Assembly (NCBI GenBank): GCA_038373885.1
Contig: JAWZYV010016579.1
Coordinates: forward strand, 62,001 to 126,000
Direction of reading: 5' to 3'
Origin: Cheiracanthium punctorium
Lineage: Eukaryota > Arthropoda > Arachnida > Araneae > Cheiracanthiidae
DNA: 64,000 nucleotides
This document shows positions 43,734 to 54,265 of this stretch, piece by piece. The notes under the pieces were generated by a model, which was not told the DNA's origin, made no database searches, and was given only the letters and a program-made list of their open reading frames with translations. The stretch's first letter is position 1, and the number at the start of each line of letters is the position of its first letter. The position numbers were made by a program, and so were the translations under genes.

Positions 43734-44340
43734 TTAAAAACCGTCAGTAGCACTTTCGGTGGCAGCCACCACCTTCTTCAGCTCTGGCCTCAATTCAAAA
43801 TGCCTTGCTCTCTTCCTCAGTACGGCGTTCCATCCAGGATCTATCTGCGCATGCGTCACGTCATTTATAGCACCATCTGTCATTATAATCTGTAAAGCCT
43901 CCATGTTTAGGGCATAATAATTATTTTTGTAATTGGAGAATTTTTGGCTATTGTTAAAGTCGATTTCTATGGAGGCGTTCCTGGGCTATTTTTGAGAGGG
44001 CAGTAGTGGTTTTATTGAATTTAATGTCATTGTGGTGTTCCTTTTTTCGGTCTTTAATTTTCCGTTTAGTCATACCAATATACCAGCCTGGTTTATTAGA
44101 ACTATTGTCTGTAAAGTTTATTTTATAAATACCGACGGTTTCATCAGGAGTAATAGTGTCTTTGCGAATGCGTTTGAAGATATTTTGATTAGGTTTTATG
44201 GGTATTTTAATATTTTTCTTGGCAGCTTCATTTGTAATTTTTAGAGCGGCTCCCCTGCAGTAGGGAATGCCGTTGGTAAATTTTGGTCTCAGGTTTTGAT
44301 AGTTGTTAATTTGTAACTCCATTTCACGACGCTCTGCTTA
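43734..44340 (-). pseudogene. Penelope-like element, GIY-YIG fragment (copy 2)
   Basis: The 122-codon minus-strand frame reads NYQNLRPKFTNGIPYCRGAA, KIPIKPNQNIFKRIRKDTIT, then VGIYKINF ... GWYIGMTKRKIKDRKKEHH: the PLE linker and GIY-YIG nuclease with its Arg and Glu-His. Near 43965 a one-base shift moves into a frame reading FNNSQKFSNYKNNYYALNME and ending ELKKVVAATESATDGF at 43734. Here the sequence after Y-I-G differs from copy 1 (20673-21206), so the two belong to different PLE lineages. The reverse transcriptase is absent. Confidence 0.85.
43753..43781 (-). other. Hammerhead-like CTGA...GAAA motif at the PLE 3' end
   Basis: On the minus strand CTGAAGA is followed by a ggtgg...ccacc stem-loop and then GAAAG, in the order of a hammerhead core (CUGANGA, stem II, GAAA). 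agt-gct-act after it could form a 3 bp stem III. The base expected at the cleavage site is G, which is not permitted, and one extra A precedes stem II. It overlaps the final codons of the fragment. It is probably a decayed copy of the PLE ribozyme motif. Confidence 0.35.
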
Positions 44341-44619
44341 ACGATGATCTCTATTTAAAGACGATATTTTACAGTCCCGGCCCCTCTGACGTAAAAAAAT
44401 TTCTGTTCAAAGAGGATGTTGTTTCTGTTTAACAACGATTTTTTATTTTTATTTTTTGTAACATATTAAACTTTTTTTCTTTTGAACTTATCTGCAACAG
44501 AAGAACCTGCAGTGGAAGAAGTTTCTTGATGATAATGATGCTCCAATTCAAGTTTTCTACAGTTGAGATAAATCTGTTTTAACAGATTACAAAAATATAG
44601 AACAAATTCATGAGGATAT
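44341..44619. other. Spacer upstream of PLE fragment
   Basis: On the minus strand this precedes the PLE frame and could be further PLE sequence, but no coding similarity is visible. Confidence 0.35.
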
Positions 44620-44725
44620 ACTAAACCACATATGGGGAAACCCCCTACCACGGGCTGGATGTGGCCTCCACGCCTTTTGATCCGGCCAGTGGAACATTTC
44701 AAATTCCCATAGACAATCCATATAA
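44620..44725. mobile_element. Degenerate GGCCC-type hAT-like fragment
   Basis: ccacatatggggaaaccccc, cgggctggatgtggcctcca and gatccggccagtgg recall the ends and subterminal words of the element at 22834-23007. No intact ends or flanking duplication. Confidence 0.35.
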
Positions 44726-44793
44726 ACCACATCAAAATCCCACTTATATGGCCAGCGACTTAGCTAACATCTTAAATTTGTAATGCTTGTTTG

Positions 44794-44956
44794 CAGGGGC
44801 GTAGCCACGGGTGGGAATCATAACCCCCCCCCCTGAGGAATTTTTTGCCATACAAAATGTATATTCTTCACTCCCTTATCACACACATGTATGCATATAT
44901 GTGAGTTGCAGTAGTTGTAACCCCCTCCCCATGAAAAATTTCTGGCTACGCCCCTG
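44794..44956. mobile_element. 163 bp hAT-type MITE with 8 bp duplication
   Basis: The ends caggggcgtagccac and, inverted, caggggcgtagccag are flanked by identical cttgtttg 8-mers (44786-44793 and 44957-44964). The interior has a C-run and tgaggaattttttgccatac. A partial copy of the interior lies at 49479-49590. Non-coding. Confidence 0.95.
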
Positions 44957-45004
44957 CTTGTTTGTAATTATAAAATTGTTGAAAATTTATTTGTTTGAAC
45001 TTAC

Positions 45005-45360
45005 TGTAAATAAATATAGTTTAAAACAACTAAAAAACATGCTTTAGTGATAAATAGAACTAACTAAAAAGTGAAAAATAATTATTAATATAGAAATAAA
45101 TTAATGAATGAAAAATAGTATTATTGTGAAAAAAGTGTGGGGTGCTTTGTGCTATGTTTTTTGTATCATTTTTGCATTAATCGTACCAATCTAATATTCT
45201 CAAGAACTGATATATTGAGCACCCCACGCTTCTTTCACAATAATACTCTTTTTTGTTCATTAATTTATTTCTATATTAAGAATTATTTTTCACATTTTAG
45301 TTAGTTCAATTTATCACTAAAGTGTGTTTTTTAGTTTTTTTAAACTATATTTATGTTTCA
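45005..45360. repeat. Long foldback: about 142 bp arms, 71 bp loop
   Basis: The left arm (45005-45146) contains tttagtgataaatagaacta, tatagaaataaattaatgaa and ttgtgaaaaaagtgtggggt. The right arm (45218-45360) is its inverse at about 90 percent identity (agcaccccacgcttctttca through atcactaaagtg). The centre, 45147-45217, is unique. It may be a foldback/MITE with long inverted repeats or a source of long hairpin RNA. No clear target duplication was found. Confidence 0.9.
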
Positions 45361-45497
45361 CTATTTCGTTCGATTTGCGATAAAAGCATGTTTTTATTTA
45401 AAAATTTTTTTTCTAATTTTCGATATCTCTCATAAGACACCAAGGAACACTAAGTTGGAAAGTACAAACTGTAAGATAATTTATTTTCACTATGCAC

Positions 45498-45632
45498 CAG
45501 TAGCATAGCCAGGATTTTATTTCGGGGGTGGGCTGGGTATCAAATTTAAAGCTAAAGTTCAATTGTAAGCTAAGTAAAGGGTCTCATTTTGGGAGGGGGC
45601 GGGGGCAGCATCCCCCTCAGGCTATGCCCCTG
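45498..45632. mobile_element. 135 bp hAT-type MITE with 8 bp duplication
   Basis: The ends cagtagcatagccagg and, inverted, caggggcatagcctga are flanked by ctatgcac (45490-45497) and ctgtgcac (45633-45640), a 7 of 8 match. G-rich subterminal tracts as in the other CAGNGGCNTAGCC elements here. Confidence 0.85.
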
Positions 45633-45640
45633 CTGTGCAC

Positions 45641-48585
45641 CAAAGTATTAATTAACCTGCAGTTAAATGCTTCCTTCCTCACTAAAAAGGAAAAGCAAGT
45701 CTCTAATCAACAAACAAGTTTCATAACGACAACAACAAACACAAACATGCTTGTTCCATCTCTCTCACGCAAAGGATCTCTAAGAAAATTACTAATCCTG
45801 ATGATTCTAATCAGGATAATGGGATAAACTTATCAAGGACCAATGTCAATACAATAATTTGATAAGTCTACAACGTTTAAATTAAATCTGACTGTTTAAA
45901 GTAGGTCAAATTGAGCTCAAAGGAGTCTGTTACAAACGTAGAGGTGAAACTAATAAAAGCGTGTTGAAAAGTGACATAACTTGCCAATACATCTAATACA
46001 ACTTTTATATTGCTTATATATTTGAGTTTTCATTAATCACATAAAATAGGCTTACAATAATGCAGTTCTGTCCAGATCTTTTATCTGAAGGTGGAAACTT
46101 GTGACCATCCAAAGTTCCTTCAAGTTTCAAATCATCCACTGACTTGGGGAGAGGGGATATAACACTTGATCCAATTCGATATAAAGTTGATTTAATGCTA
46201 TTAAATAATGGTTAATAACAATACACGTTGTCTTCAAATTTCTTCCTTGATAGCTTTTCCCTAGAATCAGTAAAATATTTAAGTAATGATTAAAGATTTA
46301 ACTACTATAAACTTTTTCATGAACAATTATATTTATGAGAACATCTAATATAAAAATATTTTCAGTCTATTTAATGCTTTTTCTTAACAGAGTACTCATT
46401 TTATAATTAAAAATGTATGGTTAGGTGTTAATTGGAATATTCCTTGAATACCATCAAGTACTCTTTGGTGGAAAGTACTTATACCCAACACACAAAAATA
46501 AATAAAATAAAAAAGTTATCATAAACTTTGTGTTTTAAGTAATTTGTTTTATTTACCACTTAGCAGTTCGTATAATTCAGTTATTTCAGAGGTTATCTAG
46601 GCATTCCATACATCGAAAAATTAATGTCCATTTAAGTGTGTAACAGATTAATAACTTCCCTGAGTCTTCAAATATGTGCAGGCAACAGTAATGTCACCAT
46701 ACTGAAGGAAGACCAAGATAAAATATAAAACTGTCTGTAAACTCTAATAATTTCTTTAAAAGTTTTCTGGGAAAAAAAAAAAAAAAAAAAAAAAAAAGCT
46801 GTTTGCTTCCAGCGTTTTATATAGCTGCCAACAGCTAAACATATTTTTAAATAGCATACTAGTTTCAAAAATCTTTAAAAATATATCAAAGCTATTTTGC
46901 AAAGTTTGAAACTTTTTTGCAAATGATATTCATGCTTTCATCTATATTATCTAGGTCTGACTAAAAGATAATATACTTATATAAAACGCTAAGCTATGCG
47001 GTACTAAAATAAACAATATTTCTATGCAGCAAATGACAACAACTAGCTGTAAACATTAGCGTAATAACAATAACACTTGCGCAAATATCCTAATTAACTG
47101 TTCAATGACGTCAAATGAAGCAAGCATATTCGTTACTGGTTATGTTTACTTACATATGTGATGCAGTAGCTAGACTACAAAATAACATTAATGCACATGT
47201 GAAAATGCAAGTTCTTGCGGATATTTTCACAGCTTTAAAATAGATAATTTACTATTTTTGGCATGTTTATCGCAATGGGCTAAAACACATATTAGCCATT
47301 TCCTTTTGTTTTATATTATTGTAAAAAAGGATAGATATTAGAGAAAGCAACCATGCTACATAAACACCAGGTTTCTAACTTTGGCACAATAACACTGTTA
47401 TATTATTAAACTAAACAAATACCCATTAGGAGAACCATGAAACTCATGGATAGAAATAGTACCACACTAATTTGAGCAACCTTTTATCACCCAATACAGT
47501 ACTTTTATAATCATTTTATGAATGGAAATGTCACCAATTATGTCTTTTCATACATTCTGAAATGCTAGTACATGGCAACCATTAACCTAAATAAATTGAA
47601 TGACAAATACTGTTGAAACAAAGAAACATGATTTTCATTCAAATGAGTCCAATAATTTAGCCAACACTGCACTAAATATAAAGAACAGTAAGATACGAGC
47701 CGGCTAACCTGGCCGCCTTGGCAGCTAGTAATTTCTATATTACTACTAAGAGAAATTAGAATGGTTTTTTATTTTCACATTAAAAACAAATGCCTTTAAT
47801 TATAAACATGTTAATGTGTATGTTATAAATGTATTAAACTGAATAAAAGAAATGTTTAATACAATTTATAAATAAAAGCAAAATTTATCCTTCAGCAGCT
47901 TTATGAACAAATTCATTGATCAACAATTTATACAATATTTAGTCAATAAAAACACGGCATAAAAAATATTTAATATACTCCAAGACTGGGAAAAAAATAC
48001 TTGTTTTTATTTGTTTGTTTAAATGCAATTTTAAGGAATAGACAACATTACATGAGAAACACGTGAAAATATTGAATAATAAAATAAATATTAAATATAT
48101 ATATGTAAGAAGGGTTGTAAAAAAAAACTTTTTTTTTGTTGTTTTTGTACAGCCCATCCTAGGCGGGTTTTATTTTAAAACCTGGGTTTAGGATGAAAAA
48201 AAACACAGGTTTTATTGGGCAAAATTAAAATTTTTGTTATTTGAAAATTTGCACAGATAGAAATGCAAACTTCAAACCATAGACAAACATAAAATTAGAG
48301 TTTAACTCACAAAGGGAATTTGCCACTGCCCTCCAAAAAATAAATATATGAATGAATGAGTAAGTTTTCTTCTAAAAACTCACTGCATATTCTTTTGAAT
48401 AAATAATTAGCTTACAAGGGGAGTCTCAGGCATTGAGATCACAGATTTTGATGAAATGCTGATGAGTTATATGGGACCCATAGTATAGTAAAATGACAAA
48501 GAATTAGCCGCCTACTCTCGTGCATTTTCGAGAAAATTCCATTTAAACATTTGATACATTCTTATCTACTAATTAATTCGCAAGT
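45641..48585. other. AT-rich non-coding stretch
   Basis: About 2.9 kb with no gene or repeat boundary that I can support. It has an A-run of about 28 at 46771-46797. All frames are short and AT-driven. Confidence 0.5.
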
Positions 48586-48589
48586 CGCT

Positions 48590-48665
48590 TGATGTACTCT
48601 GTGGCACCGTGGTTTTGCTTTCAGTCACCGATCATAAGGTCCCAGGTACGATTCCAGCTCAGGCC
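48590..48665 (+). repeat. tRNA-like head of a SINE or tRNA pseudogene
   Basis: gtggcaccgtggttttgctt, gatcataaggtcccaggtac and gattccagctc follow the layout of a tRNA from D-arm to T-arm. A B box ggtacgattcc differs from consensus by one base. The acceptor stem does not close and no SINE body follows, so it is not a functional tRNA. Confidence 0.45.
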
Positions 48666-48669
48666 ACTC

Positions 48670-49478
48670 TATTTTTCATTTTTTTTTCTCCCTTAAAAAT
48701 TAATAGAACAGTTTAAAATGATTATGTAAGGAATACATTGTGACTTATTTTGTAAAACCGGGGTAATAAAGTTGTTTGTTGTGTAAATATTTGATAATTT
48801 ACCAATACTTTTAGGACTAAGAACAAAGAACGATAAAAAAGGATTTGCATTTTTCTTCATTTTGATTGATGCGATGCAATTATTGTTTTAAGTTTCCCAT
48901 TCAGCTAGAATGTGTAACAACACACATGTAATTACAGTTCGAGATTCAATATTCGGTATAAACTGTCATAAATACTTAAAACATTTATGATTTGATGTAG
49001 AATGCAAAATGAATTTAATTTTAAATTTATCAAGAATTTAATGAAAAATATTCCAATGTGAATGTAAGCATGTTCAAAGCCTGGGAAACTTTCAACAAGT
49101 CTATATTTCATTCCTAGAGAAAATTTTTAAACCATATGTAGGGAACGAGAAACTTTTTTTTGTAGTAGACTCGTGGAAAAGTGAAATGTCTCCAAAAATT
49201 TACGGCAAAATATTTTTATATCAATGAAAGAAATTTACCTTGTCCCCTAAAAGTAATCCCACCTAAATATATATCACTTTGTCAACCCTGTGATGTGTAA
49301 TTTCACTGACTGACCAAAAAAAAATTAAAAATTCCCCCATCTTATTCAAAAATAAACGTGAACTAGGAACCTGAGACGATGCATTAAAACTTCATTATGT
49401 ATTTTCTGCTATTACCAGCATTCTTTACTGACATCTTAAAACATGCATGGTTTGCGACAAAAGTTTCAAGTCATAACA
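48670..49478. other. AT-rich non-coding stretch
   Basis: No feature is recognised. Confidence 0.45.
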
Positions 49479-49590
49479 CCCCATGAGGAATTTTTTGCCA
49501 TACAAAATGTATATTCATCACTCCCTTATCACAAACACATAAACATATATATGAGTTGAAGTAGTCGTAACCTCCCTCTTTTTAGAGGTT
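49479..49590. repeat. Partial copy of the 44794-44956 MITE
   Basis: The words ccccatgaggaattttttgc, catacaaaatgtatattcat, cactcccttatcaca and gttgaagtagtcgtaacct match the interior of the intact copy. The ends are lost; another MITE starts at 49600. Confidence 0.8.
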
Positions 49591-49599
49591 TTCTCAACA

Positions 49600-50157
49600 C
49601 AGGGTGTCTACCAAATTTCTGAAAGTCAATTTCCTGACTTTTGGGAGGTCCCGGGAAAAAAATTCCTGACCAATGCATTTTACTTAGGGAAATTGCACAA
49701 TGCTTGTCTTTATATTTGCATATTTTGTACAACTTCTTTAAATCAATTTTGACTAAGTATACAGGATTAAGCTTTCATCCATTGAGAAACAGAAGTAGTT
49801 GCACTTTCTGATAGAATTAACTCTACTGTTCTTGGAAACACAGTCCTAAGATATAAGTTACCAAGTAAGCTAATTTGTCTTTTACCCTCACGTCACGATG
49901 GATGAGTCCCCCATTTTCCCCTCCTTATACAAACACATCGCTTGATGCTTTCGCCGTCCGAAAAATGCGTCGCAGCTGCTTTCGGTTTACAGTCTGACAA
50001 TTAGAGAGAAAGTGTAGAAAAAACAAAGACACGGGGGAAAAAAAATTGATTCTTTTGGTGAATTTTCCGGACCCATTATCCAATTTCCCGGTTTTCTCCA
50101 GACCCATTTTCCAATTTCCCGGCTTTTACTAGACTTTCAAGAGCGGTAGACACCCTG
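49600..50157. mobile_element. 558 bp MITE with CAGGGTGTCTACC ends
   Basis: The terminus cagggtgtctacc is perfectly inverted at the right end (ggtagacaccctg). Subterminal blocks include repeated ttcccgg and tcccgggaaaa words. Such ends are familiar from hAT-type non-autonomous elements in many animals. Flanking 8-mers (tctcaaca, cacctgca) do not match, so the duplication has decayed or the ends come from two copies. Non-coding. Confidence 0.7.
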
Positions 50158-50289
50158 CACCTGCAACATCATTATTAGAGGTTTTTTTCAATATCAGTAG
50201 TACTATCACGTTTTAAAAAACGATCCATGTGAACAAAGAAAGAAAACAACGTGCGCTGCACTTTCCTTCCACAAAAAAGCTAAGCTTAC

Positions 50290-50660
50290 ATCCAAACACA
50301 GGACGGAGCAATATAGGGTGGCGGGAAATGCGAGAGGAGACGTGACGTAACAAGCGAAGGAGCAGCTAACGGCACCCCCCCCCCTCCCACGCATACCACA
50401 CTTTCGCGGACACAAGTTCGCTCACGGCTGCCGGCGCCGAGGGAGAATGTTGAATTCCCTTCTTTCACGATCGGCGCCGACACACAGGAGTGTTGACTCA
50501 CAACAAAGCAGCTAGGGTTGCAAACCGCACCTCCGTGCAGGCACAATGCCCTAAAAAAAGTAAACATTTGCTCAATTCCGTAGTTTTTTCGTACCATCCG
50601 TAGCTCCGTAGTTCATACTACTTATCCGTATAAACTACGGATAATCCGTAGCAGTTCCAT
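50290..50660. other. GC-rich island with repeated CCGTAG words
   Basis: The block at 50300-50560 is much richer in G and C than its surroundings (cggctgccggcgccgaggga, gatcggcgccgac). It is followed by several ccgtag/ctacgg repeats up to 50651, partly palindromic. No gene is recognised. The 103-codon minus frame (50286-50597) has no known motif. It may be an unrecognised TE or a regulatory island. Confidence 0.35.
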
Positions 50661-50664
50661 AATA

Positions 50665-51473
50665 CAGTAAAACCTCGATCTATCGTTTTTCAAGGGGTGC
50701 GTAGTAAAAAACGATGCATGCGGGAAAACGACGAATGCAGGTTTAAGTCAAAATATGAAGAAAACAGTATTTATGAATACACACAATGTATACAGTATAC
50801 CAAAAATACTAAATTTGTTACCAAACTGTAAAAGAAACAAATTGAAGTTGTGTAGAAATTAAGTGATACTTATTTTTAAAAAATCAGTAATTTCACACTG
50901 GGTTTTCCATTAATCTTTTAATTAAACAAAATTTTCAAGATTTACAATTTTTTTTTGTCTTTTTATGTGTATTCATCTTTGTATATAAAAGTCATACAAT
51001 TTCAAATACCGTTATTGCGTAGGATAAACTAGGCACTAGTGTTGGCTCAGTCTCATAGGCATGAATATTATTCTCAGCCTTTTCGCGATTAATTTCATTT
51101 CTTGCGTCACATTTCTTCCATTCTTAGGATACCGCACGTTGCTACTTCTAAATCAATGGAAATATAATCACTACATTTCACACCATACTTATCTCTGCTA
51201 GATGTAAGAACTCCTCACCTATATCATCATCAACCCAAGATATAACAGGAAGTAATTAGATTTGTAAGCCATATTGATCCACTTCATCTTCAATTTCATT
51301 TCTGTCAGAAGAAACATTTTACAACGATGAACGCGGGAAAGCGAATTTTTGACGAACGATACATGTGGGTTTTGTTAACATTATTTGAATACAGTTTGTG
51401 CAGGGACCATAGAAATAAAACGATCAATACGGGAAAATGATGCATGCGGGAATGATAGATCGAGGTTCCACTG
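50665..51473. mobile_element. pogo/mariner-type non-autonomous element, 809 bp
   Basis: The ends cagtaaaacctcgatctatc and, inverted, cagtggaacctcgatctatc are flanked by TA on both sides (50663-50664 and 51474-51475). Subterminal words aaaacgatgcatgcgggaaa and cgatgaacgcgggaaagcg recur at both ends. The interior has minus-strand scraps (SDRNEIEDEVDQYGLQI, ISWVDDDIGEE) of the acidic type found in pogo transposase tails, with stops. No DDE core. Confidence 0.8.
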
Positions 51474-51475
51474 TA

Positions 51476-52654
51476 TATATATACTTCTTTATTTTATGGT
51501 TTTCATTTATTAATACGGCGATATAATCTAACTTCAGCAGTTCGTGCAACCAGACCTGCTTTTATTATACAGCCAAGAAATTATTAATCACATCTTTGAA
51601 TGGTTGCTTCATTTCTATATATTCCAATGAAGATATATTGGATATTATGTTTGCATAAACATCTTTTCCTTTCAATAGAAATTAACTGATGGATTTGTAT
51701 AGCGGGATTATATCCTTTACGAGTTCATATAATCTTTAAACAGCTAACATTTTATAGAATACTGTTTGTTTGGCGATAGAAAAATTTATGACATAAATTT
51801 CAACTATCAAAAATAACTAAATGTAATTTTTAAACAGTATTACGACTGGTCAAAAACAAAGACTTTTTTTTTTCATAAAAGCAACAGAATAGAATTAGAA
51901 TTTATAGTTTCATTAGTGATAAATATAAACTTGAATTGAAATCGAACTTCAAAATTTTGTAAGAAATTAAGTGCTTCTACAATAAATTATTATTCAGATA
52001 TTTCTTTTAAAATGACACAAATCAAAGTTTTATCGTTAAAAAACCAGTGGATTTTTTAAGGTAAGAAACCTGCCCCGGTGGGGTAAAAAGGGAGCCACCC
52101 AGGCAACAAATCTGATGACCCTGTATGTAAGTAATAATTATTTAACTTAAATAATACCAAAAACAAGCCTCAATATAATCTTTTGTAATTTAATTGCTTC
52201 GTTTCTATAAAGATATACTTATTCTTGAAAATATTAAATTTTTATGTCGTCTTCTAATCAGATTTAAATCAAGATATTAATCAGCTCATTAAAACTTCTC
52301 TTAATCTTATATTTTTCTATTTAAAAAAAAAAATATATTAAAATTGAATATTAGGATAATTTTCTAACTTAAATTTCTGAAGTTAAAAAAAGATTTTGAA
52401 AACATAGTAGTTAATTTGGTACTTATTTCTTAAAAGCATGAAATTTTGGTTAAATATACGATGAGGACTCCAAATGACTTACTTCTATGCCTATTAAATC
52501 TTTAAAAATGTTGTTATAATAGCTTTAAAAACAGCTTTAAAAATGTTGTTATAATAGCATGTGATAATTTTTGAATGCACATTAAATAAAATCTTTTTTC
52601 TTTTTCAATTGAGTTTTTATTGTCAAATGCTCACAATCCAGTTAAAAAATCATA
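51476..52654. other. AT-rich non-coding stretch
   Basis: No gene is seen. A 34-base word (cttta...gctttaaaaatgttgttata) is tandemly duplicated at about 52499-52558. Confidence 0.45.
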
Positions 52655-52835
52655 AGTGTTTAACAGTGTAATAGTCACCCTTGCATAATAGTCGCACCCC
52701 TGTTTTGAAGCAGAAAAAATAGCTTTGGGGTACAATATTATGTACTAGATTTTCACCACATAATAGTCACACATTTACTTTTATCATGAAAATTTGGCAA
52801 AAACAATGTGACTATTACACGAGTAAACACGGTAA
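52655..52835. repeat. MITE-like block with repeated AATAGTCAC words
   Basis: taatagtcacccttgcataa, taatagtcgcacccctg and ataatagtcacac, with an inverted gtgactattacacgagtaaa at the right end, look like the long inverted ends of a Tc1/mariner-type MITE. The outer limits are uncertain. Confidence 0.5.
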
Positions 52836-53620
52836 TTAAAAGTTACTTAAAATAATGTAGACAAAGGAATACTCACTCAAGTGATAGCTTCAAAACTTTC
52901 ATCTTTGGTTTATACTCTGCCGACACCACTGTGACATAACACATCATCAGGGTTCTTTATCAGACACAAGTCCCACTTTTTTTCTTACTCCAGACTTCAT
53001 AGAATTATAAATAGGCACCACTAGGTAGTTACCTAAAGGAAATCAATGCCAAATGGAAAAGATTAAATAAAATTACATAAAATTAAATAATGCACTGATC
53101 AGATTTTTTTTTTTTTAAGAGCATATTTAGTATCATCAAATTGATTCTCCTCATGTATCAGATTTTAGAATTTAAGTTTCCTTATCTCACTACCTTATAA
53201 ATTTAATTTAGTTAAAGTTAGTTTAATTATTCAGAAAGCTAAACACGATCTTTTTAAACTAGAATAAACTAGAAGGTTTATGACAAGTCCACTGATTTAG
53301 CCTCTAGCTCTTGCCAATCCTGGGGTGAGGTTTTGCCATCTATTTCTCGTCCTCTTGGCAGAAACAGGGTGGAATGGCAACATTGTCGTACAAACAGAAT
53401 GATCATTTTCAGACAGATTGTCTTCAACATTTGCAAAATCATGTGCAGTTGGTTAGATCCTTCTTTTAGAAATCTGACCAAATAGAGAAAGGTAAAGAAA
53501 TCTAGCCATAATTTTTCAACTTCATGCACATTAATGAAGTTGACCTAAGGAAACTTGACATTACAGTCACATATTGGTTTCTTCTCTGGTCAGAACTATT
53601 TTAGAAGTAGTTCAGCTCCT
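52836..53620. other. AT-rich non-coding stretch
   Basis: No supported gene. The 83-codon minus frame at 53278-53529 shows no family similarity that I recognise. Confidence 0.4.
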
Positions 53621-53625
53621 GTTAG

Positions 53626-53671
53626 TTCTTTCCACACTGCTGCATGACATCTTGCAGCAGTGTGGAAAGAA
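53626..53671. repeat. Perfect hairpin, 19 bp arms, 8 bp loop
   Basis: The arm ttctttccacactgctgca (53626-53644) is perfectly inverted at 53653-53671 around tgacatct. Free of mismatches and GC-balanced, it would form a stable stem in RNA or single-stranded DNA. Confidence 0.9.
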
Positions 53672-53764
53672 GCAACTTGACATTAGCTAACAAAGGGCAT
53701 TCGTGATATGGTGTACTGAATGACAAATCCTTTTAATAAAAGTAAGGATTTAAAGTAGATAAAA

Positions 53765-54265
53765 GCGCACTCTATGATTATGGGAAACGAGCTAGCAGAC
53801 GGATTAGCAAAACAAGCAGCCATCTACAATAGTAATTTTATCACTATAAACAAAAATGGTAGTCGCCTCCAAGAAATATAAAGTGTTTCACTTCCAAGCC
53901 CACTATCTTATCTAAAATACTTATTAAAAAAGGACAAACTAGAAAAATGGAAAATATCATGGGACACAGAAGTTACAGGCAGGTATACTTACCAATACTT
54001 TAAAAAAACATCCGAGGATTTTCTTTTAGAACACAGGAACCTTTACCTTTTTTTTACCAATCATGGACCATTCCCAGAATATTTTTTTTAAATAAACAGA
54101 GCCTCCTCCGATCATTGTAAATGCAATATGAAAGGTAATTCATTACATTATTTCACTAATTGTACATTATTAAAGCAATACAGAGTTTTAAAATCATCTT
54201 CACAAAATAATGAGCAATGGGCTGCATATGTATTAAAAAATAAAAAAACTTATGCAACAAAATAA
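53765..54265 (+). pseudogene. Non-LTR retrotransposon, RNase H end and C-terminal zinc-knuckle region
   Basis: One plus-strand frame with two stops reads AHSMIMGNELADGLAKQA, the end of a LINE-type RNase H domain (family pattern H-x-G-I-x-G-N-E-x-A-D-x-L-A-K). It then reads SYLKYLLKKDKLEKWKISWD, TGRYTYQYFK, FFTNHGPFPEYFF, the knuckle DHCKCNMKGNSLHYFTNC (C-x-C-x7-H-x4-C), and finally NEQWAAYVLKNKK before TAA. This order is typical of the 3' end of arthropod I/Jockey-group ORF2. The 5' part is missing, as expected for 5'-truncated LINEs. A-runs follow at 54487-54510 and 54582-54604. Confidence 0.8.

Noticed and set aside
48590..48665. A functional tRNA gene
   Set aside because: The acceptor stem does not pair, the B box has a mismatch and the D-arm is distorted. 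SINE head or pseudogene fits better.
50286..50597. 103-codon minus-strand frame in the GC-rich island
   Set aside because: It overlaps a second open frame, has no recognised domain, and its Cys/Gly-rich content follows from local composition.
52935..52965. Minus-strand CTGATGATGTG...CACAGTGG as a hammerhead core
   Set aside because: The stem can form, but the base run after it is GTGG instead of GAAA.
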